Shown piece after piece: positions 48,382 through 58,531 of a DNA stretch of 64,000 bases. Both the position numbers and the translations under genes were made by a program. Every line of letters begins with the position of its first letter. The first letter of the stretch is position 1. The DNA comes from Xanthomonas sp. NCPPB 1128 (GTDB lineage: Bacteria > Pseudomonadota > Gammaproteobacteria > Xanthomonadales > Xanthomonadaceae), in assembly GCF_001043115.1 (NCBI RefSeq), contig NZ_LFME01000002.1, forward strand, positions 248,001 through 312,000. The letters run 5' to 3'. A model generated the notes under the pieces. It did not search any database. It saw only the letters and a program-made list of their open reading frames with translations, and was not told where the DNA came from.

Positions 48382-49863
48382 TCAGGTCGGCATGGCCTGC
48401 GACGGCGGTTCCGGCGACGGCGGCAGTTCCGGCCGGGTCGGATCCACGGTCAGCGGCTCGTCGCTGCGCAGCAGCGCGTGCGCCTCGGCTTCGCTGGCCA
48501 CCGCCGGGGGCGAGCCGCGCAGCGGCATGCCGGCGGTTTCGCGCACGAAGACCATGGTCGCGATGCCCACCACCGCCGCACCCATCAGGTAGTACGCCGG
48601 CACCAGTGGATCGCCGGTGCGCTCGACCAGCCACGCGGTGACCAGCGGCGTGGTACCGCCGAACAGCGACACCGACACGTTGAAGGCGATCGACAGCGCG
48701 CTGTAGCGCACCGGTGTGTAGAACAGCGCCGGCAAGGTCGACGGCATCGAGCTGGTGAAGCACACCAGCGCCACGCCCAGCAGCATCAGGCCGAGGAAGA
48801 TCAGCCAGTCGTTGCCGGTGCCGATCAGCAGCAGGCACGGCACCGCCAGCACCAGCAGCGCGATGCATGCGCCGATCACCATCGGCCTGCGCCCCAGGCG
48901 ATCGCTGAACAAGCCGCCGACCACGTTGAGCGGCATCATCACCAGCATCACGATGATGATCAGCAACAGGCCCTTGCTCTCGGCGTAGCCCATGGTGACG
49001 CTCAGATAGCTGGGCATGTAGGTCAGCAACATGTAGTCGGTGACGTTGAACACCAGCACCAGGCCCACGCACTTCAACAACTGCGGCCAGTGGATGCGGA
49101 ACAGCGCGCCCAGGCCCGGCGCGTCGTGCTCGCGCCTCTCCGCTTCTTCGGCATAGGCCTGGAATGCCGGGGTTTCCTCCAGCTTCATGCGCATGTACAG
49201 GCCGAGCAGGCCCAGCGGGCCGGCGATCAGGAACGGCACGCGCCAGCCCCAGTCGCGCATCTGCGCATCGCTCAGCGCCACGTGCAGCGCCGTCACCGTG
49301 GCCGCGCCGGCGATGTAGCCGGCCAGCGTGCCGAACTCCAGCCAGCTGCTCATGAAGCCGCGATTGCGGTCGGTGGAGTACTCGGCGATGAAGGTCGCCG
49401 CGCCGCCGTACTCGCCGCCGGTGGAAAAGCCCTGCACCAGCCGCGCCACCAGCAACAGGATCGGTGCCCAGATGCCGATGCGTTCGTAGGAGGGGATCAG
49501 GCCGATCGAGAACGTGCCCAGCGCCATCAGGATCATGGTCGCGGCCAGCACTTTTTGTCGCCCGTAGCGGTCGCCCAGCGGGCCGAACACCAGCCCGCCC
49601 AGCGGGCGCACCAGGAACGCCACGGTGAAGGTCGCGAACATGGCGATCAGCTGCGCGGTGGGGTTGGTGCTGGGGAAGAACACGTGGCCCAGGGTCACGG
49701 CGAGGTAGCCGTACACGCCGAAGTCGAACCATTCCATCGCGTTGCCCAGCGCCGCCGCGCCGACCGCCCGTTTGAGCATGGGTTTGTCGACGACGGTGAC
49801 TTCATCCACCCGCAGTTGGCGGCGGCGCTTGAACCATCCGAAATGGGCGTGGAACTCCGACAT
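48382..49863 (-). CDS. proP: ProP-type osmoprotectant/proton symporter (MFS)
   Basis: The 493-residue protein is a metabolite:H+ symporter of the major facilitator superfamily, importing proline or glycine betaine in the ProP group. The N-terminal block ALGNAMEWFDFGVYGYLA is near-diagnostic of ProP, followed by the MFS loop GPLGDRYGRQKVL and, between the halves, FSDRLGRRPM. About 12 membrane segments are visible. The C-terminal tail (after FVRETAGMPLRG) is Pro/Glu-rich and lacks the coiled coil of E. coli ProP, so osmosensing may differ. ATG 49863 is chosen for the VDEVTVVDKPMLKRAV start, similar to ProP. Confidence 0.8.
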   Translation of the reverse strand: MSEFHAHFGWFKRRRQLRVDEVTVVDKPMLKRAVGAAALGNAMEWFDFGVYGYLAVTLGHVFFPSTNPTAQLIAMFATFTVAFLVRPLGGLVFGPLGDRYGRQKVLAATMILMALGTFSIGLIPSYERIGIWAPILLLVARLVQGFSTGGEYGGAATFIAEYSTDRNRGFMSSWLEFGTLAGYIAGAATVTALHVALSDAQMRDWGWRVPFLIAGPLGLLGLYMRMKLEETPAFQAYAEEAERREHDAPGLGALFRIHWPQLLKCVGLVLVFNVTDYMLLTYMPSYLSVTMGYAESKGLLLIIIVMLVMMPLNVVGGLFSDRLGRRPMVIGACIALLVLAVPCLLLIGTGNDWLIFLGLMLLGVALVCFTSSMPSTLPALFYTPVRYSALSIAFNVSVSLFGGTTPLVTAWLVERTGDPLVPAYYLMGAAVVGIATMVFVRETAGMPLRGSPPAVASEAEAHALLRSDEPLTVDPTRPELPPSPEPPSQAMPT

Positions 49864-50481
49864 GTCTTCTCCTGTCCTGGAACGGTGAGGTCATGACCCC
49901 CGGCCCGCACACGGCAGGGCAACGCAAGACGGGAAGACGCAAGAGGCGCCGCACTGGTCTGCGGGGGCACGATCCCGGATGGCCGCGTCAACACCACGGC
50001 GCTGCGGGATCGAAGCGACGGAGCAGGCGGCGTGTGATCACGCGAGGCTCCGTCGAGGGGGCACATGATACACCATCGCCCGATTCGGCCGGGCGGCATG
50101 GTCCGCGAAACGCGGCGAACGTGGCGTGAAACGCTGTGTATTGTGGCGATCTGCGGCAGTGCGTGATGCGTGCGGCGTCGTGTTTGCAACGCCTCGCGAG
50201 CGCAGCCGGCACGCGGTGGGCATGTCCCGGGCGCGCTTGGCGCGTGACTCTGTTGCAGGCCAATGGCGACGTGTCGCTTTGAGCGGATCGCAATTGCAAT
50301 GCGAGCGCAATGCCGAACGCCTTGCATGGTGAAAGGCAGAAGCACCCCGTAGGAGCGGCTTTAGCCGCGACGGGGCGCTACCGGTAATGCCCGTCGCGGC
50401 TGAAGCCGCTCTTACAGCTGAGCCGCGAAAAGCCTGCGCTGCTGGATGTGCCTGAATGCCCAGGGATGCCAGAATCGCCCG
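49864..50481. other. Divergent intergenic region with REP pair
   Basis: About 620 bp between proP and glnE. A REP inverted pair occupies 50349-50415, 67 bp before the glnE start. The rest has no supported gene; a short palindrome GCAATTGC is seen near 50291. Confidence 0.5.
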
Positions 50482-53322
50482 ATGTCCGACGCGTCCTCCA
50501 CCGTTCCCGCGGCCCTGCAGCCCACGCTCGATCGCAGCCTTGCGCGCCTGCGCCAGGCCGTGGCCGCGCAGCCATGGCCGTCTTCCCCCGGTTTCGACAC
50601 CGCGCTGGCGCGCGCGCTGCTGGCCAGTGATTTCCTGCTCGACACGCTGTGCCGGCAGCCGTTCTTGCTCGCGCACCTGGCGCAGCCGGACCCGCCGCCC
50701 TTGCCGCTGCCGCAACTGGATCCGGCGCAACCGGCAGCGTGGCCGGCGCAGTTGCGCCGCTACCGTGCCGCCGCCTCGGCACGGCTGGTGTGGCGCGACG
50801 TGCTGGGCCTGGACGAGGTCGATGCGACCCTGGCAGGCAGCACGCAGCTGGCTGAGGACTGCCTGGCACTGGCGCTGCAGGCGCTGGAAGGCGAGTTCGC
50901 CGCGCGCCACGGCGTGGTGCGTGCCGCCGACGGCAGCGTGCAGCGGCTGGTGGTGTTCGGCCTGGGTAAGCTCGGCGGCGGCGAACTGAATTTCTCCTCC
51001 GACGTGGACCTGGTCTACGCCTACCCGCAGGGCGGCGAGTCCGATGGCGCGCGCGCACTGGCCGCGGAGGAGTACTTCGCGCGGCTCGGCCAGCGCCTGG
51101 CCCGGCTGCTCGACGAGACCACCGCCGACGGCTTCGCGCACCGCGTGGACCTGCGCCTGCGGCCGTTCGGCACGGCCGGCCGGGTGGCGCTGTCGTTCGC
51201 CGGCATGGACCAGTACTTCCAGCGCGAAGGCCGCGACTGGGAACGCTACGCCTGGCTGAAGGCGCGCGCGGTGGCCGGCGACATCGCCGCCGGCGAGGAG
51301 TGGCTGCAGACGCTGCGCCCGTTCGTGTACCGGCGCTATCTCGACTACACCGCGCTGGACGGGCTGCGCGAGATGAAGGCGGCGATCACCGCCGAAGTCG
51401 CACGCCACGATCGTCTGGACGACATCAAGCGCGGCGCCGGCGGCATCCGCGAGATCGAGTTCCTGGTGCAGTCGCTGCAGTTGATCCGCGGCGGCCGCGA
51501 AGCCGCCTTGCGCGAGCGCCGCCTGTTGCCGGCGCTGCACGCGCTGGTCGCGGCCGGCCAGGTCGCCGCCGAGGACGGCGCGGCGCTGGCGCAGGCCTAT
51601 CGCTTCCTGCGTCGGGTCGAGAATCGCCTGCAGATGCTGCGCGATGCGCAGACCCATGCGCTGCCGGAAGACCCGCTGGACCGCGCGCGCATCGCCTTCG
51701 GCCTCGGCTATGCCGATTGGACCGCATTGCACGCGGCGCTGCAGGTGCAGCGCGACCGCGTCGCCGCCGAGTTCGCCGAACTGCTGGCGCCGCGCGAGCG
51801 TGCGTTGGCGCCCGATGCGCTGGCCGACTACTGGCGCGGCCTGCCCGATGGCGGCCAGGCGCAGGTGCTGCGCGCGGCCGGTTTCGCCGACCCTGACGGT
51901 GCCGACCAGGCCTTGCGCGGCTTCGTGCAGTCGCTGGGCGTGCGCACCTTGTCCGATGCCGCACGCGCGCGCCTGGACCGGGTGGTGCCGGCGCTGCTGC
52001 ATGCGGCGGCGCGCTCGGCGCAGGCCGATGCCGCCCTGCACCGCGTGCTCGGCCTGCTGCAGGCGATCCTGCGCCGCGCCAGCTATCTGGCTCTGCTCGA
52101 CGAACAGCCCAGCGCGCTGGCGCGGCTGGTCGACGTGCTGGCGCGCAGCGCGTTCCTGTCCGAGCGGCTGGCCGCGCACCCGCTGTTGCTGGACGAACTG
52201 CTCGACAGCCGCGTCGACGGCCCGATGCCGGACCAGGTCGCGATGCAGCGGCTGTGCGATGCCGCGGTCGCCGCCGCCGGCGACGATCCGGAAGCGGCCC
52301 TGCGCGGCCTCAACGAAGCGCGCCAGGCGCTGAGTTTCCGCATCGCCCTGGCCACGCTGGACCGGCGCCAGCCCGCGCTCGACAGCGCCCGCCAACTGGC
52401 GCAGCTGGCCGAGGCGGTGGTCGTGACCGTGCTGCGCCTGGCCCGCACCGAGCTGGTCGCCGCGCACGGCGAGGTGCCCGGCGGCAGTTTCGCCATCGTC
52501 GGCTACGGCAGCCTCGGCGGCGTGGAGCTGGGCATCGGCTCGGACCTGGATCTGGTGTTCCTGTACGACCACCCGCCGGGCGTGGAAGCGTCGGTCGGAC
52601 CGCGGCCACTGGAAAGCGGGCGCTGGTTCGCGCGGCTGGCGCAGAAGGTGATCGCCCTGCTCGGTGCGGTCACCGGCGGCGGCCGCCTGTACGACATCGA
52701 CGTGCGCCTGCGCCCGGACGGCGGCAAGGGCGCGCTGGTGTCGTCGCTGGCCAGCTACCGCGAGTACCAGCGCGACCGCGCCTGGACCTGGGAGCACCAG
52801 GCATTGGTGCGCGCGCGCGGCGTAGCCGGCGACGCGTCGCTGCTGCAGCAGTTCGAGCAGGTGCGCGCGCAGACCCTGGCGCGCCCACGCGAGGCCGCCG
52901 CGCTGCGCGAGGAAGTGCGCAAGATGCGCGCACGCATGCGCGCCGAACTGGACCGCAGCGATGCCGCGCGCTTCGACCTCAAGCAGGGGGCCGGTGGCCT
53001 GGTCGACCTGGAATTCCTGGTGCAGGCCGGCGTGCTGCTCGGCGCCGCGCAGCAGCCGGCGCTGCTGGCGCCGCGTGACACCCCGGCGCTGCTCGACGCG
53101 CTGGCGCACAGCGGCTGGCTGGCGCCGTCCATCGCCCCGAGCCTGCATGCGGCGCATGCCACGCTGGTGGAGGCCGGCCTGGCCTGCACGCTGGACCGGC
53201 GTCCGCGCCTGACCGCGCCCACGGCCGAGATCGCCGCGGCGCGTGCGGCGATCCGCCAGGCTGCCGCCGCGCTGGACCTGGTGTTCGTCGATGGCCGCGC
53301 CGGTGGCGACGTGGCGGCGTAG
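50482..53322 (+). CDS. glnE: Glutamine synthetase adenylyltransferase / adenylyl-removing enzyme
   Basis: GlnE adds and removes AMP on glutamine synthetase in response to PII and glutamine, coupling nitrogen status to GlnA activity. The 946-residue length is normal. The N-terminal adenylyl-removing half has [20 protein letters not shown] and the C-terminal adenylyltransferase half has [18 protein letters not shown], each with the nucleotidyltransferase Asp pair. The intervening [15 protein letters not shown] and C-terminal [15 protein letters not shown] segments match the family. ATG 50482 gives [15 protein letters not shown] pairs flank the gene closely on both sides. Confidence 0.96.
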   Translation: MSDASSTVPAALQPTLDRSLARLRQAVAAQPWPSSPGFDTALARALLASDFLLDTLCRQPFLLAHLAQPDPPPLPLPQLDPAQPAAWPAQLRRYRAAASARLVWRDVLGLDEVDATLAGSTQLAEDCLALALQALEGEFAARHGVVRAADGSVQRLVVFGLGKLGGGELNFSSDVDLVYAYPQGGESDGARALAAEEYFARLGQRLARLLDETTADGFAHRVDLRLRPFGTAGRVALSFAGMDQYFQREGRDWERYAWLKARAVAGDIAAGEEWLQTLRPFVYRRYLDYTALDGLREMKAAITAEVARHDRLDDIKRGAGGIREIEFLVQSLQLIRGGREAALRERRLLPALHALVAAGQVAAEDGAALAQAYRFLRRVENRLQMLRDAQTHALPEDPLDRARIAFGLGYADWTALHAALQVQRDRVAAEFAELLAPRERALAPDALADYWRGLPDGGQAQVLRAAGFADPDGADQALRGFVQSLGVRTLSDAARARLDRVVPALLHAAARSAQADAALHRVLGLLQAILRRASYLALLDEQPSALARLVDVLARSAFLSERLAAHPLLLDELLDSRVDGPMPDQVAMQRLCDAAVAAAGDDPEAALRGLNEARQALSFRIALATLDRRQPALDSARQLAQLAEAVVVTVLRLARTELVAAHGEVPGGSFAIVGYGSLGGVELGIGSDLDLVFLYDHPPGVEASVGPRPLESGRWFARLAQKVIALLGAVTGGGRLYDIDVRLRPDGGKGALVSSLASYREYQRDRAWTWEHQALVRARGVAGDASLLQQFEQVRAQTLARPREAAALREEVRKMRARMRAELDRSDAARFDLKQGAGGLVDLEFLVQAGVLLGAAQQPALLAPRDTPALLDALAHSGWLAPSIAPSLHAAHATLVEAGLACTLDRRPRLTAPTAEIAAARAAIRQAAAALDLVFVDGRAGGDVAA

Positions 53323-53348
53323 CGCCGCGCGTGGCGCTGACGGAACGT

Positions 53349-53414
53349 GTAGGAGCGGCTTCAGCCGCGAGGGGCTTTACCAGGAAAGCCCCTCGCGGCT
53401 GAAGCCGCTCCTAC
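53349..53414. repeat. REP inverted pair after glnE
   Basis: GTAGGAGCGGCTTCAGCCGC and its inverse, starting 27 bp after the glnE stop. It may act as a bidirectional transcript end between glnE and the convergent gene at 53489. Confidence 0.85.
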
Positions 53415-53488
53415 GAGGCGATGACCCTGAAGCTCGTCGGCTGGACTGCCTGGGCATGCTGTCCGGGCTGCGACCTGAGGGGCGCCGG

Positions 53489-54016
53489 CTACACGCTGAC
53501 GTACTGCGAGTGGAACCAGGCCGTGTCGGGATCGGTGTCCACCACCTGGTCCGGATCCACTCCGAACAATGCCTGGTAGGCGTGCTTCCACAGGCCGGCG
53601 CGACCAGCGCACAGGTCGTGCCACAGCGCATGGAAGGTCACGGAGTCGAACACCCGTACCAGGTCCACGACCTGCTCGAGGTAGGCCTGGAACAGGTAGA
53701 CCCGGTCGCCGGCGACCAGGATGTTGATGTTGTGGATCAACGGCGATGGATCGCCCAGCAGCACGATGTTGACGAAGTCGCCGTCGGCGAAGCTCGGCAA
53801 TGCCGCGTCCGCCAGGTACGGTGTGGTGCGCAAGGGCCGGTCGCGGCGCAGCAGCACCATTTCCAGCATCAGCGGAGCGAAGGTGTTGCAGGACCATGCC
53901 GGGTCGGAGACGGCGGGCGTGGTTAGCGTGGCCAGGGCCATGCCGGGCGGCGACATCTGCGCCAGGGTGGCGTTGAGCGCGCTGAGTGCGAGGGTGGAGG
54001 TGACATCGTGCGGCAT
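53489..54016 (-). CDS. Hypothetical protein, no family recognised
   Basis: The 175-residue product (ATG 54016, MPHDVTSTLALSAL) is soluble-looking. Its centre has WSCNTFAPLMLEMVLLRRDR and ALPSFADGDFVNIVLLGDPS, and its end has RVYLFQAYLEQVVDLVRVFD and WHDLCAGRAGLWKHAYQALF. An in-frame GTG at 54103 would add 29 residues. No signal peptide or membrane segment. Possible stand-alone domain of a larger family, but I cannot name it. The upstream neighbour is the YhhQ-like gene, 108 bp away on the same strand. Confidence 0.6.
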   Translation of the reverse strand: MPHDVTSTLALSALNATLAQMSPPGMALATLTTPAVSDPAWSCNTFAPLMLEMVLLRRDRPLRTTPYLADAALPSFADGDFVNIVLLGDPSPLIHNINILVAGDRVYLFQAYLEQVVDLVRVFDSVTFHALWHDLCAGRAGLWKHAYQALFGVDPDQVVDTDPDTAWFHSQYVSV

Positions 54017-54124
54017 GGGCGTGGTCTCGTCGCAGGCGCGGCGCACGGAACGCGCGCCGCTGATGGCCTGTTCAACGTCTGTCGCGGCCGCTTGTGAAGC
54101 CACCCACGCCCGGAGGCGCCGCCG

Positions 54125-54682
54125 TCAGCGCGTCGGCGCCATCCGCCACAGCAGCGCGCGGAACGGCGCCAGCAGGCACACGCCGATGCCCAGCTTCACC
54201 GCCAGGTCGCCGGCGGCCCAGCTCAGCCACGGCAGCGTCGAGCCGGCGAAGGCGATCGACCAGAAGATCGTGGTGTCCAGGGTCGCGCTGCAGGTGGTGG
54301 CGACGATCGGCGCGCGCCACCAGCGCCCGCGGCGCAGCCGGTCGAACACGGTGATGTCCAGCAACTGCGCGGCGATGAAGGCCAGGCACGAGGCCGCGGC
54401 GATGCGCGGGGTGGCGATCCAGATCGACAGCAACACCGCCAGCGCGAAGCCGCACCAGGCCACCCGCCGCGCCGCGCGCGGGCCGAAGCGGCGGTTGATC
54501 AGGTTGCTGACCAGGAACGCGACCGGATAGCTGAAGGCGCCCCAGGTCAGCCAGTCGTTGATCGGAAACTGCACCAGCACGTTCGACAGCAGCACCACCG
54601 CGCCCATCGCCAGCACGGACAGCAGCAGCGCGCGCGGGGTCAGCGCGGCGAAAGTGGGCGAGGGAGCGGCAAGCGACGGCAC
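54125..54682 (-). CDS. VUT/YhhQ-family transporter (queuosine precursor type)
   Basis: The 185-residue polytopic membrane protein matches the YhhQ/VUT family, whose characterised members import the queuosine precursors preQ0 or preQ1. It has FPINDWLTWGAFSYPVAFLV, the family-typical NLINRRFGPRAARRV, AASCLAFIAAQLLDITVFD and CSATLDTTIFWSIAF. About six membrane segments are visible. GTG 54682 is proposed because TATTATCG-like promoter sequence lies shortly upstream; ATG 54739 is an in-frame alternative adding 19 residues. No preQ1 riboswitch was recognised upstream. Confidence 0.8.
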   Translation of the reverse strand: MPSLAAPSPTFAALTPRALLLSVLAMGAVVLLSNVLVQFPINDWLTWGAFSYPVAFLVSNLINRRFGPRAARRVAWCGFALAVLLSIWIATPRIAAASCLAFIAAQLLDITVFDRLRRGRWWRAPIVATTCSATLDTTIFWSIAFAGSTLPWLSWAAGDLAVKLGIGVCLLAPFRALLWRMAPTR

Positions 54683-54739
54683 GGCGATCTGGGACAGGGC
54701 GGGGCGCGCATTATCGCGGCCTGGGCGCGCCGTGACCAT

Positions 54740-55076
54740 GTCGAGCGTGTGGACGATATCCACGCACATGTGCGTCGTAGGAGCGGCCTCAGCCACGACA
54801 GGGCGTTCCCCGATTTCGCGTGGTCGCGGCTGAAGCCGCTCCTACCCTGGGGAAGCCCGCGATGGGACCGCTGTTGCGATTCGCCGATTCCCGCTCCCGG
54901 CTTCACCGCACCGGCACTGCCGGAGGCTGCACTGTGGGAGGGACTTCAGTCCCGACCCGATGACGCGTCCGCTTTGCACGGCGCGCGTCCCCGCCCTTCA
55001 CGCGTCGCGGCTGAAGCCGCTCCTACAAGTGGAACCCCGCGATGGGGGCCGCTGTTGCGATTCCCCACTCCCGGCC
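54740..55076. repeat. REP-filled intergenic region
   Basis: It contains a REP pair (54777-54845; the left arm has CTCAG for TTCAG), a GTGGGAGGGACTTCAGTCCC copy at 54933-54952 and another REP half at 55005-55026. Two copies of a CCCGCGATGGG..CCGCTGTTGCGATTC string (54857 and 55037) suggest an unequal duplication of ~180 bp. No gene is supported. Confidence 0.75.
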
Positions 55077-56186
55077 TCAGCGCGCCGGCGCCGCCGTCCC
55101 GTCCACCGCCGCGCGGCCCACCGCTGGGTCGTCGGTGAAGAAGCCATCGATGCCTGCGGCGATCAGTGCGCGCATCTCGGTGATGCTGCCGGCGGCGTTC
55201 ACCGCGGCCGGGCCGCGCGCGTCCTGCAGCTGCTTGGGCAGGAAGTAGTTCTCGGGCCGGAACGTATACGGAATCACCTGCAGGCCGGCCGCATGCGCGT
55301 CGGCGACGAAAGGCGTGGGCGCAGCCAGCGCGCCGTCGGCGCTCACCGGCACGATCGCGCGCAGGTTCGGGCTGACCAGCTGCGCGTACTTGGCGATCGC
55401 GCGCAGGCCCTGCGCGCTGCCCATCTGCGCGTAGGTCGGGCCGTCGCGCAGTTGGTCGCCCGGGCGCTCCTTGGGGTCGCCCAGCAACTGCACCAGGCGC
55501 ACGTTGGGATGGCTGCTGCCGAGCTTGCCGTGCAGATATTCCAGGTTGCCGATCTCGAATGACTGGATCACCACCGGCGCCTTGCGGGTGTAGGCATGTG
55601 CATAGAGGGTGGCGACCAGCTTGTCTTCCATCGCCAGGCCAAGCCCGCGGAAGTAGGTGCCGTGCTTGATCTCGGGAATCAGCCCGATCGGGCGCTCGTG
55701 CGTGGCCGATTCGGCCGCGGTGAAGTCGATGATCTCGTCCAGGGTCGGCACCTGGAACTGCCCGTCGAAGGCGGTGCCGCGCAGTTGCGGCAGGCGCTCG
55801 CGCGCACGCAGGGTCTTCAGCTCGGCCAGGGTGAAGTCTTCGGTGAACCAGCCTTCCACGCGCTGCCCGTCGATCTGCTTGACGGTCTTGCGCGCGGCGA
55901 ACTCCGGATGCGCGGCCACGTCGGTGGTGCCGCCGATCTCGTTCTCGTGGCGGGCCACCAGCACGCCGTCCTTGGTCGAGACCAGGTCCGGCTCGATGAA
56001 ATCGGCGCCGTCGGCGATGGCCTTGGCGTAGGACGCCAGCGTGTGCTCGGGCCGCAGCGCACTGGCGCCGCGGTGGCCGATCACCAGCGGCTTGCTCTCG
56101 CCCGGTGCGGCGGCCGCTGCGGCCGCCGCGGTGGTCGCCAACACGGCCATCGCGCATCCCAACAACCAGGAGGTGGATCGGATCAT
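55077..56186 (-). CDS. glpQ: Periplasmic glycerophosphodiester phosphodiesterase
   Basis: The enzyme hydrolyses glycerophosphodiesters such as glycerophosphocholine to glycerol 3-phosphate and an alcohol. The 369-residue protein has a signal peptide (WLLGCAMAVLATTAAAAAA) and the GDPD barrel: VIGHRGASALRPEHTLASY with the catalytic His, DFIEPDLVSTKDGVLVARHE with the metal-binding Glu/Asp and second His, and IPEIKHGTYF. ATG 56186 has AGGAGG at good spacing. It lies 44 bp downstream of a TonB-dependent receptor gene on the same strand, so the two probably form an uptake-and-cleavage pair for phosphodiesters. Confidence 0.93.
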   Translation of the reverse strand: MIRSTSWLLGCAMAVLATTAAAAAAAAPGESKPLVIGHRGASALRPEHTLASYAKAIADGADFIEPDLVSTKDGVLVARHENEIGGTTDVAAHPEFAARKTVKQIDGQRVEGWFTEDFTLAELKTLRARERLPQLRGTAFDGQFQVPTLDEIIDFTAAESATHERPIGLIPEIKHGTYFRGLGLAMEDKLVATLYAHAYTRKAPVVIQSFEIGNLEYLHGKLGSSHPNVRLVQLLGDPKERPGDQLRDGPTYAQMGSAQGLRAIAKYAQLVSPNLRAIVPVSADGALAAPTPFVADAHAAGLQVIPYTFRPENYFLPKQLQDARGPAAVNAAGSITEMRALIAAGIDGFFTDDPAVGRAAVDGTAAPAR

Positions 56187-56230
56187 CGCATGCGTTCCGG
56201 TGCGGGGGCGGACGGACAGGATGGACGCGC

Positions 56231-58531
56231 TCAGAAGCGCGCGTCCAGGGTCAGGAACGCCTGCCGCGGCGCGCTGGCGTGGAAGGCCAGCGAGCGGCCG
56301 TTCGGGTCGCTGTTGCTGAAGGCGGTGAGGTTGGAGGCGTAGCGCTTGTCGGTGAGGTTGGTGACGTTCAACGACAGCTTCAGGTCCCGCAGGAACGACA
56401 CCGCCCCGAAATCGTAGCCGGCGCCGGCATCGAAGGAGGTGTAGCCGCCGAAGCCCTGGTCGTTGGTGTAGGTGTAGTAGCGCTGGCCGGTGTACTTGCC
56501 GCGCAGGTTGGCGTTCCAGCCGTTCCAGGTCCAGCTGAGTTCGCTGGCGAACATGCGCTTGGGCGTGTCCACGGTGTACTTGCCGGCGGTGGGGATGACC
56601 ACGCCGTTCTGCACGTAGTTGTCGTCGTAGGTAGAGCGGTTGATCGAGGCCGAGTTGTACCACTGCAGGTGCGCGGTCGGCTTCCAGATGAAGGTCAGCT
56701 CGCCGCCGCGGCTGCTCACCGAGCCGACGTTGAAGAAGCGCGTGGTGCACGCCGGGGTGGTGCCCTGCTGGATGCTCGGGCAGGGGTTGAGCGAGAGCAG
56801 GCGGTTGTCGAAGGTCACGTCGTAGCCGACCAGCGAGGCCTCGAACTGGTCGCGCACCAGGCGGTAGCCGGCTTCGAAGGTCTTGGACTTCTCCGGCTGC
56901 AGCGCGCCGACGCTGGCGTCGAACGAGGCCTGGGTCACCAGCAGCGGGCCGCCGGCGCCGCCGCCCTGGAACGCGGCGATGTTCTCGGCATAGGAGGCGA
57001 ACACTTCCTGGCCTTCGGCCAGGCGGTAGCTCAGGCCGGCCTGCGGCAGCAGCGCCTTGCTGGCCTTCAGCTCGCCGTTGGCCACCGGCGCTTCCACCGC
57101 GATCCCCGGGGTCTCGCGCGCGGTCATGGTGGTGTGCGGGCTCTTGGCGCCGATGTCCAGGGTCAGGCGCTCGTCGAGCAGCTTGAAGGTGCCCTGCACG
57201 TAGGCCTGCTTGGTGGTGATGACGTAGTCCTGCGAGAACAGCCGGCGGTTCGGGTTGCTCAGGAAGATGTCGTCGTCGATCGGGCCGTCGATCCAGTAGA
57301 AGTTACGCTCGACATGGTGCTTGTTGCGCTCGTACCACACGCCCGCTTCCAGGTGGTGCGGGCCGATGTCCCAGCCCAGCGAGGCGATGCCGCCGGTGCG
57401 GTTGATGGTGTAGTTGGTGCTGCGGATCGAGATCGGCAACGTCTGCGGCGTGCCCGGGTAGGACGGCTGGCCCGGCGACCACCAGTGGCCCTGGCCTTCG
57501 TTCTCGTGGTGGTAGACCTGAGTGTGCACGCTCACCGCATCGGACGGCTGGAAGTCGCCGGCCAGGTAGTACAGATCGTCGTTGCGCAGCGCGCGGCTCT
57601 GGTAGTAGGCGTCGTCGATGTTGTCCACGCCGCCGCTGTAGCCGCAGCGGCTGGGGTTGCGCGTGGCCGGTGCGCAGTAGGCGGCGGCCAGCGCGCGCTG
57701 CCAGTCCGGCGCATACAGGTTCCAGTCCCAGCCCAGGCCGCGGTGCAGGCCGCTCTTGGAGAGATAGGCGTAGTCGGCCTGCGAGGTGCGCGAGGTATCG
57801 ACGAAGGCGGTGATCTTGCCGCCCTCGAATTGGTACACGCCCTTGCCGTTGAACTGCGCCGTGTGGGTCGGCGAGCCCGGCGGCGCCCACATGTCGGCGT
57901 CGGCGTAGATGCCGGACAGGTAGGCGGAGAAGCCGTTGTGCTCGCCGGTATCCAGGCGCAGGTAGGTGCGGCGGTTGTTGTCCGAGCCCACGGTCTGCGC
58001 CAGGCGCACGCCGACTTCGGTGGACGGATCGTCGGAGTAGTACTGCACCGTGCCGCCGAGGTTGCTGGTGGAGGCGGTGCCCAGGCTGCCGATACCCGAG
58101 GCCAGCTCCACGCCGCCGAAGTTCTCGGCGATCAGCGCGCGGCTGATGTTCAGGCCGTTGTAGTTGCCGTAGGCGTTGTCGCCCAGCGGCAGACCGTCGA
58201 GGGTGTAGCCCAGGCGCACGCCGTTGAAGCCGCGCAGGCTGATGGTCTGCGATTCCTCGTTGGCGCCGAAGGCGTCGTTCGACTGCACGTTGACGCCGGG
58301 GATGCGGTTGAGCAGCTTCTGGATGCTGGTGCCCGGCGGCAGTACCGCCACGTCCTGCGTAGTGATGCGCTGCACCTGGCGGGTCTCGCCCTGTCCGATC
58401 ACCGACACCGCATCGAGTTGCTGCACGTCGGACGCGGCGCTCTCGGCGGCGGCAGGCTCCGCGGCGGTGACGGCGAAGGGCGACAACAGGGCGGCGAGGA
58501 TCGCCGTGCTCAGCAGGGAATGGAGAGGCAT
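56231..58531 (-). CDS. TonB-dependent receptor paired with glpQ
   Basis: The 766-residue outer-membrane receptor has a signal peptide (SLLSTAILAALLSPFAVTA), a plug domain (LDAVSVIGQGETRQVQ, LPPGTSIQKLLNRIPGVNV, SQTISLRGFNGVRLGYTLDG), a ~600-residue barrel and a C-terminal aromatic end (LTLDARF). The SIQKLLNRIPGVNV plug style is typical of the subfamily. Its ligand is unknown; the adjacent glpQ suggests a glycerophosphodiester or phosphate-containing compound. ATG 58531 (MPLHSLLST) is chosen because the signal peptide starts there. No convincing Pho box was found upstream. Confidence 0.9.
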   Translation of the reverse strand: MPLHSLLSTAILAALLSPFAVTAAEPAAAESAASDVQQLDAVSVIGQGETRQVQRITTQDVAVLPPGTSIQKLLNRIPGVNVQSNDAFGANEESQTISLRGFNGVRLGYTLDGLPLGDNAYGNYNGLNISRALIAENFGGVELASGIGSLGTASTSNLGGTVQYYSDDPSTEVGVRLAQTVGSDNNRRTYLRLDTGEHNGFSAYLSGIYADADMWAPPGSPTHTAQFNGKGVYQFEGGKITAFVDTSRTSQADYAYLSKSGLHRGLGWDWNLYAPDWQRALAAAYCAPATRNPSRCGYSGGVDNIDDAYYQSRALRNDDLYYLAGDFQPSDAVSVHTQVYHHENEGQGHWWSPGQPSYPGTPQTLPISIRSTNYTINRTGGIASLGWDIGPHHLEAGVWYERNKHHVERNFYWIDGPIDDDIFLSNPNRRLFSQDYVITTKQAYVQGTFKLLDERLTLDIGAKSPHTTMTARETPGIAVEAPVANGELKASKALLPQAGLSYRLAEGQEVFASYAENIAAFQGGGAGGPLLVTQASFDASVGALQPEKSKTFEAGYRLVRDQFEASLVGYDVTFDNRLLSLNPCPSIQQGTTPACTTRFFNVGSVSSRGGELTFIWKPTAHLQWYNSASINRSTYDDNYVQNGVVIPTAGKYTVDTPKRMFASELSWTWNGWNANLRGKYTGQRYYTYTNDQGFGGYTSFDAGAGYDFGAVSFLRDLKLSLNVTNLTDKRYASNLTAFSNSDPNGRSLAFHASAPRQAFLTLDARF

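Noticed and set aside
50038..53157. A ~1040-codon frame antisense to glnE
   Set aside because: It is rich in Gln/Arg/Ala with no recognisable motif. GlnE on the plus strand explains the region.
54683..54850. PreQ1 riboswitch before the YhhQ-like gene
   Set aside because: No conserved preQ1 aptamer stem or A-rich tail was recognised; the region is mostly REP repeats.
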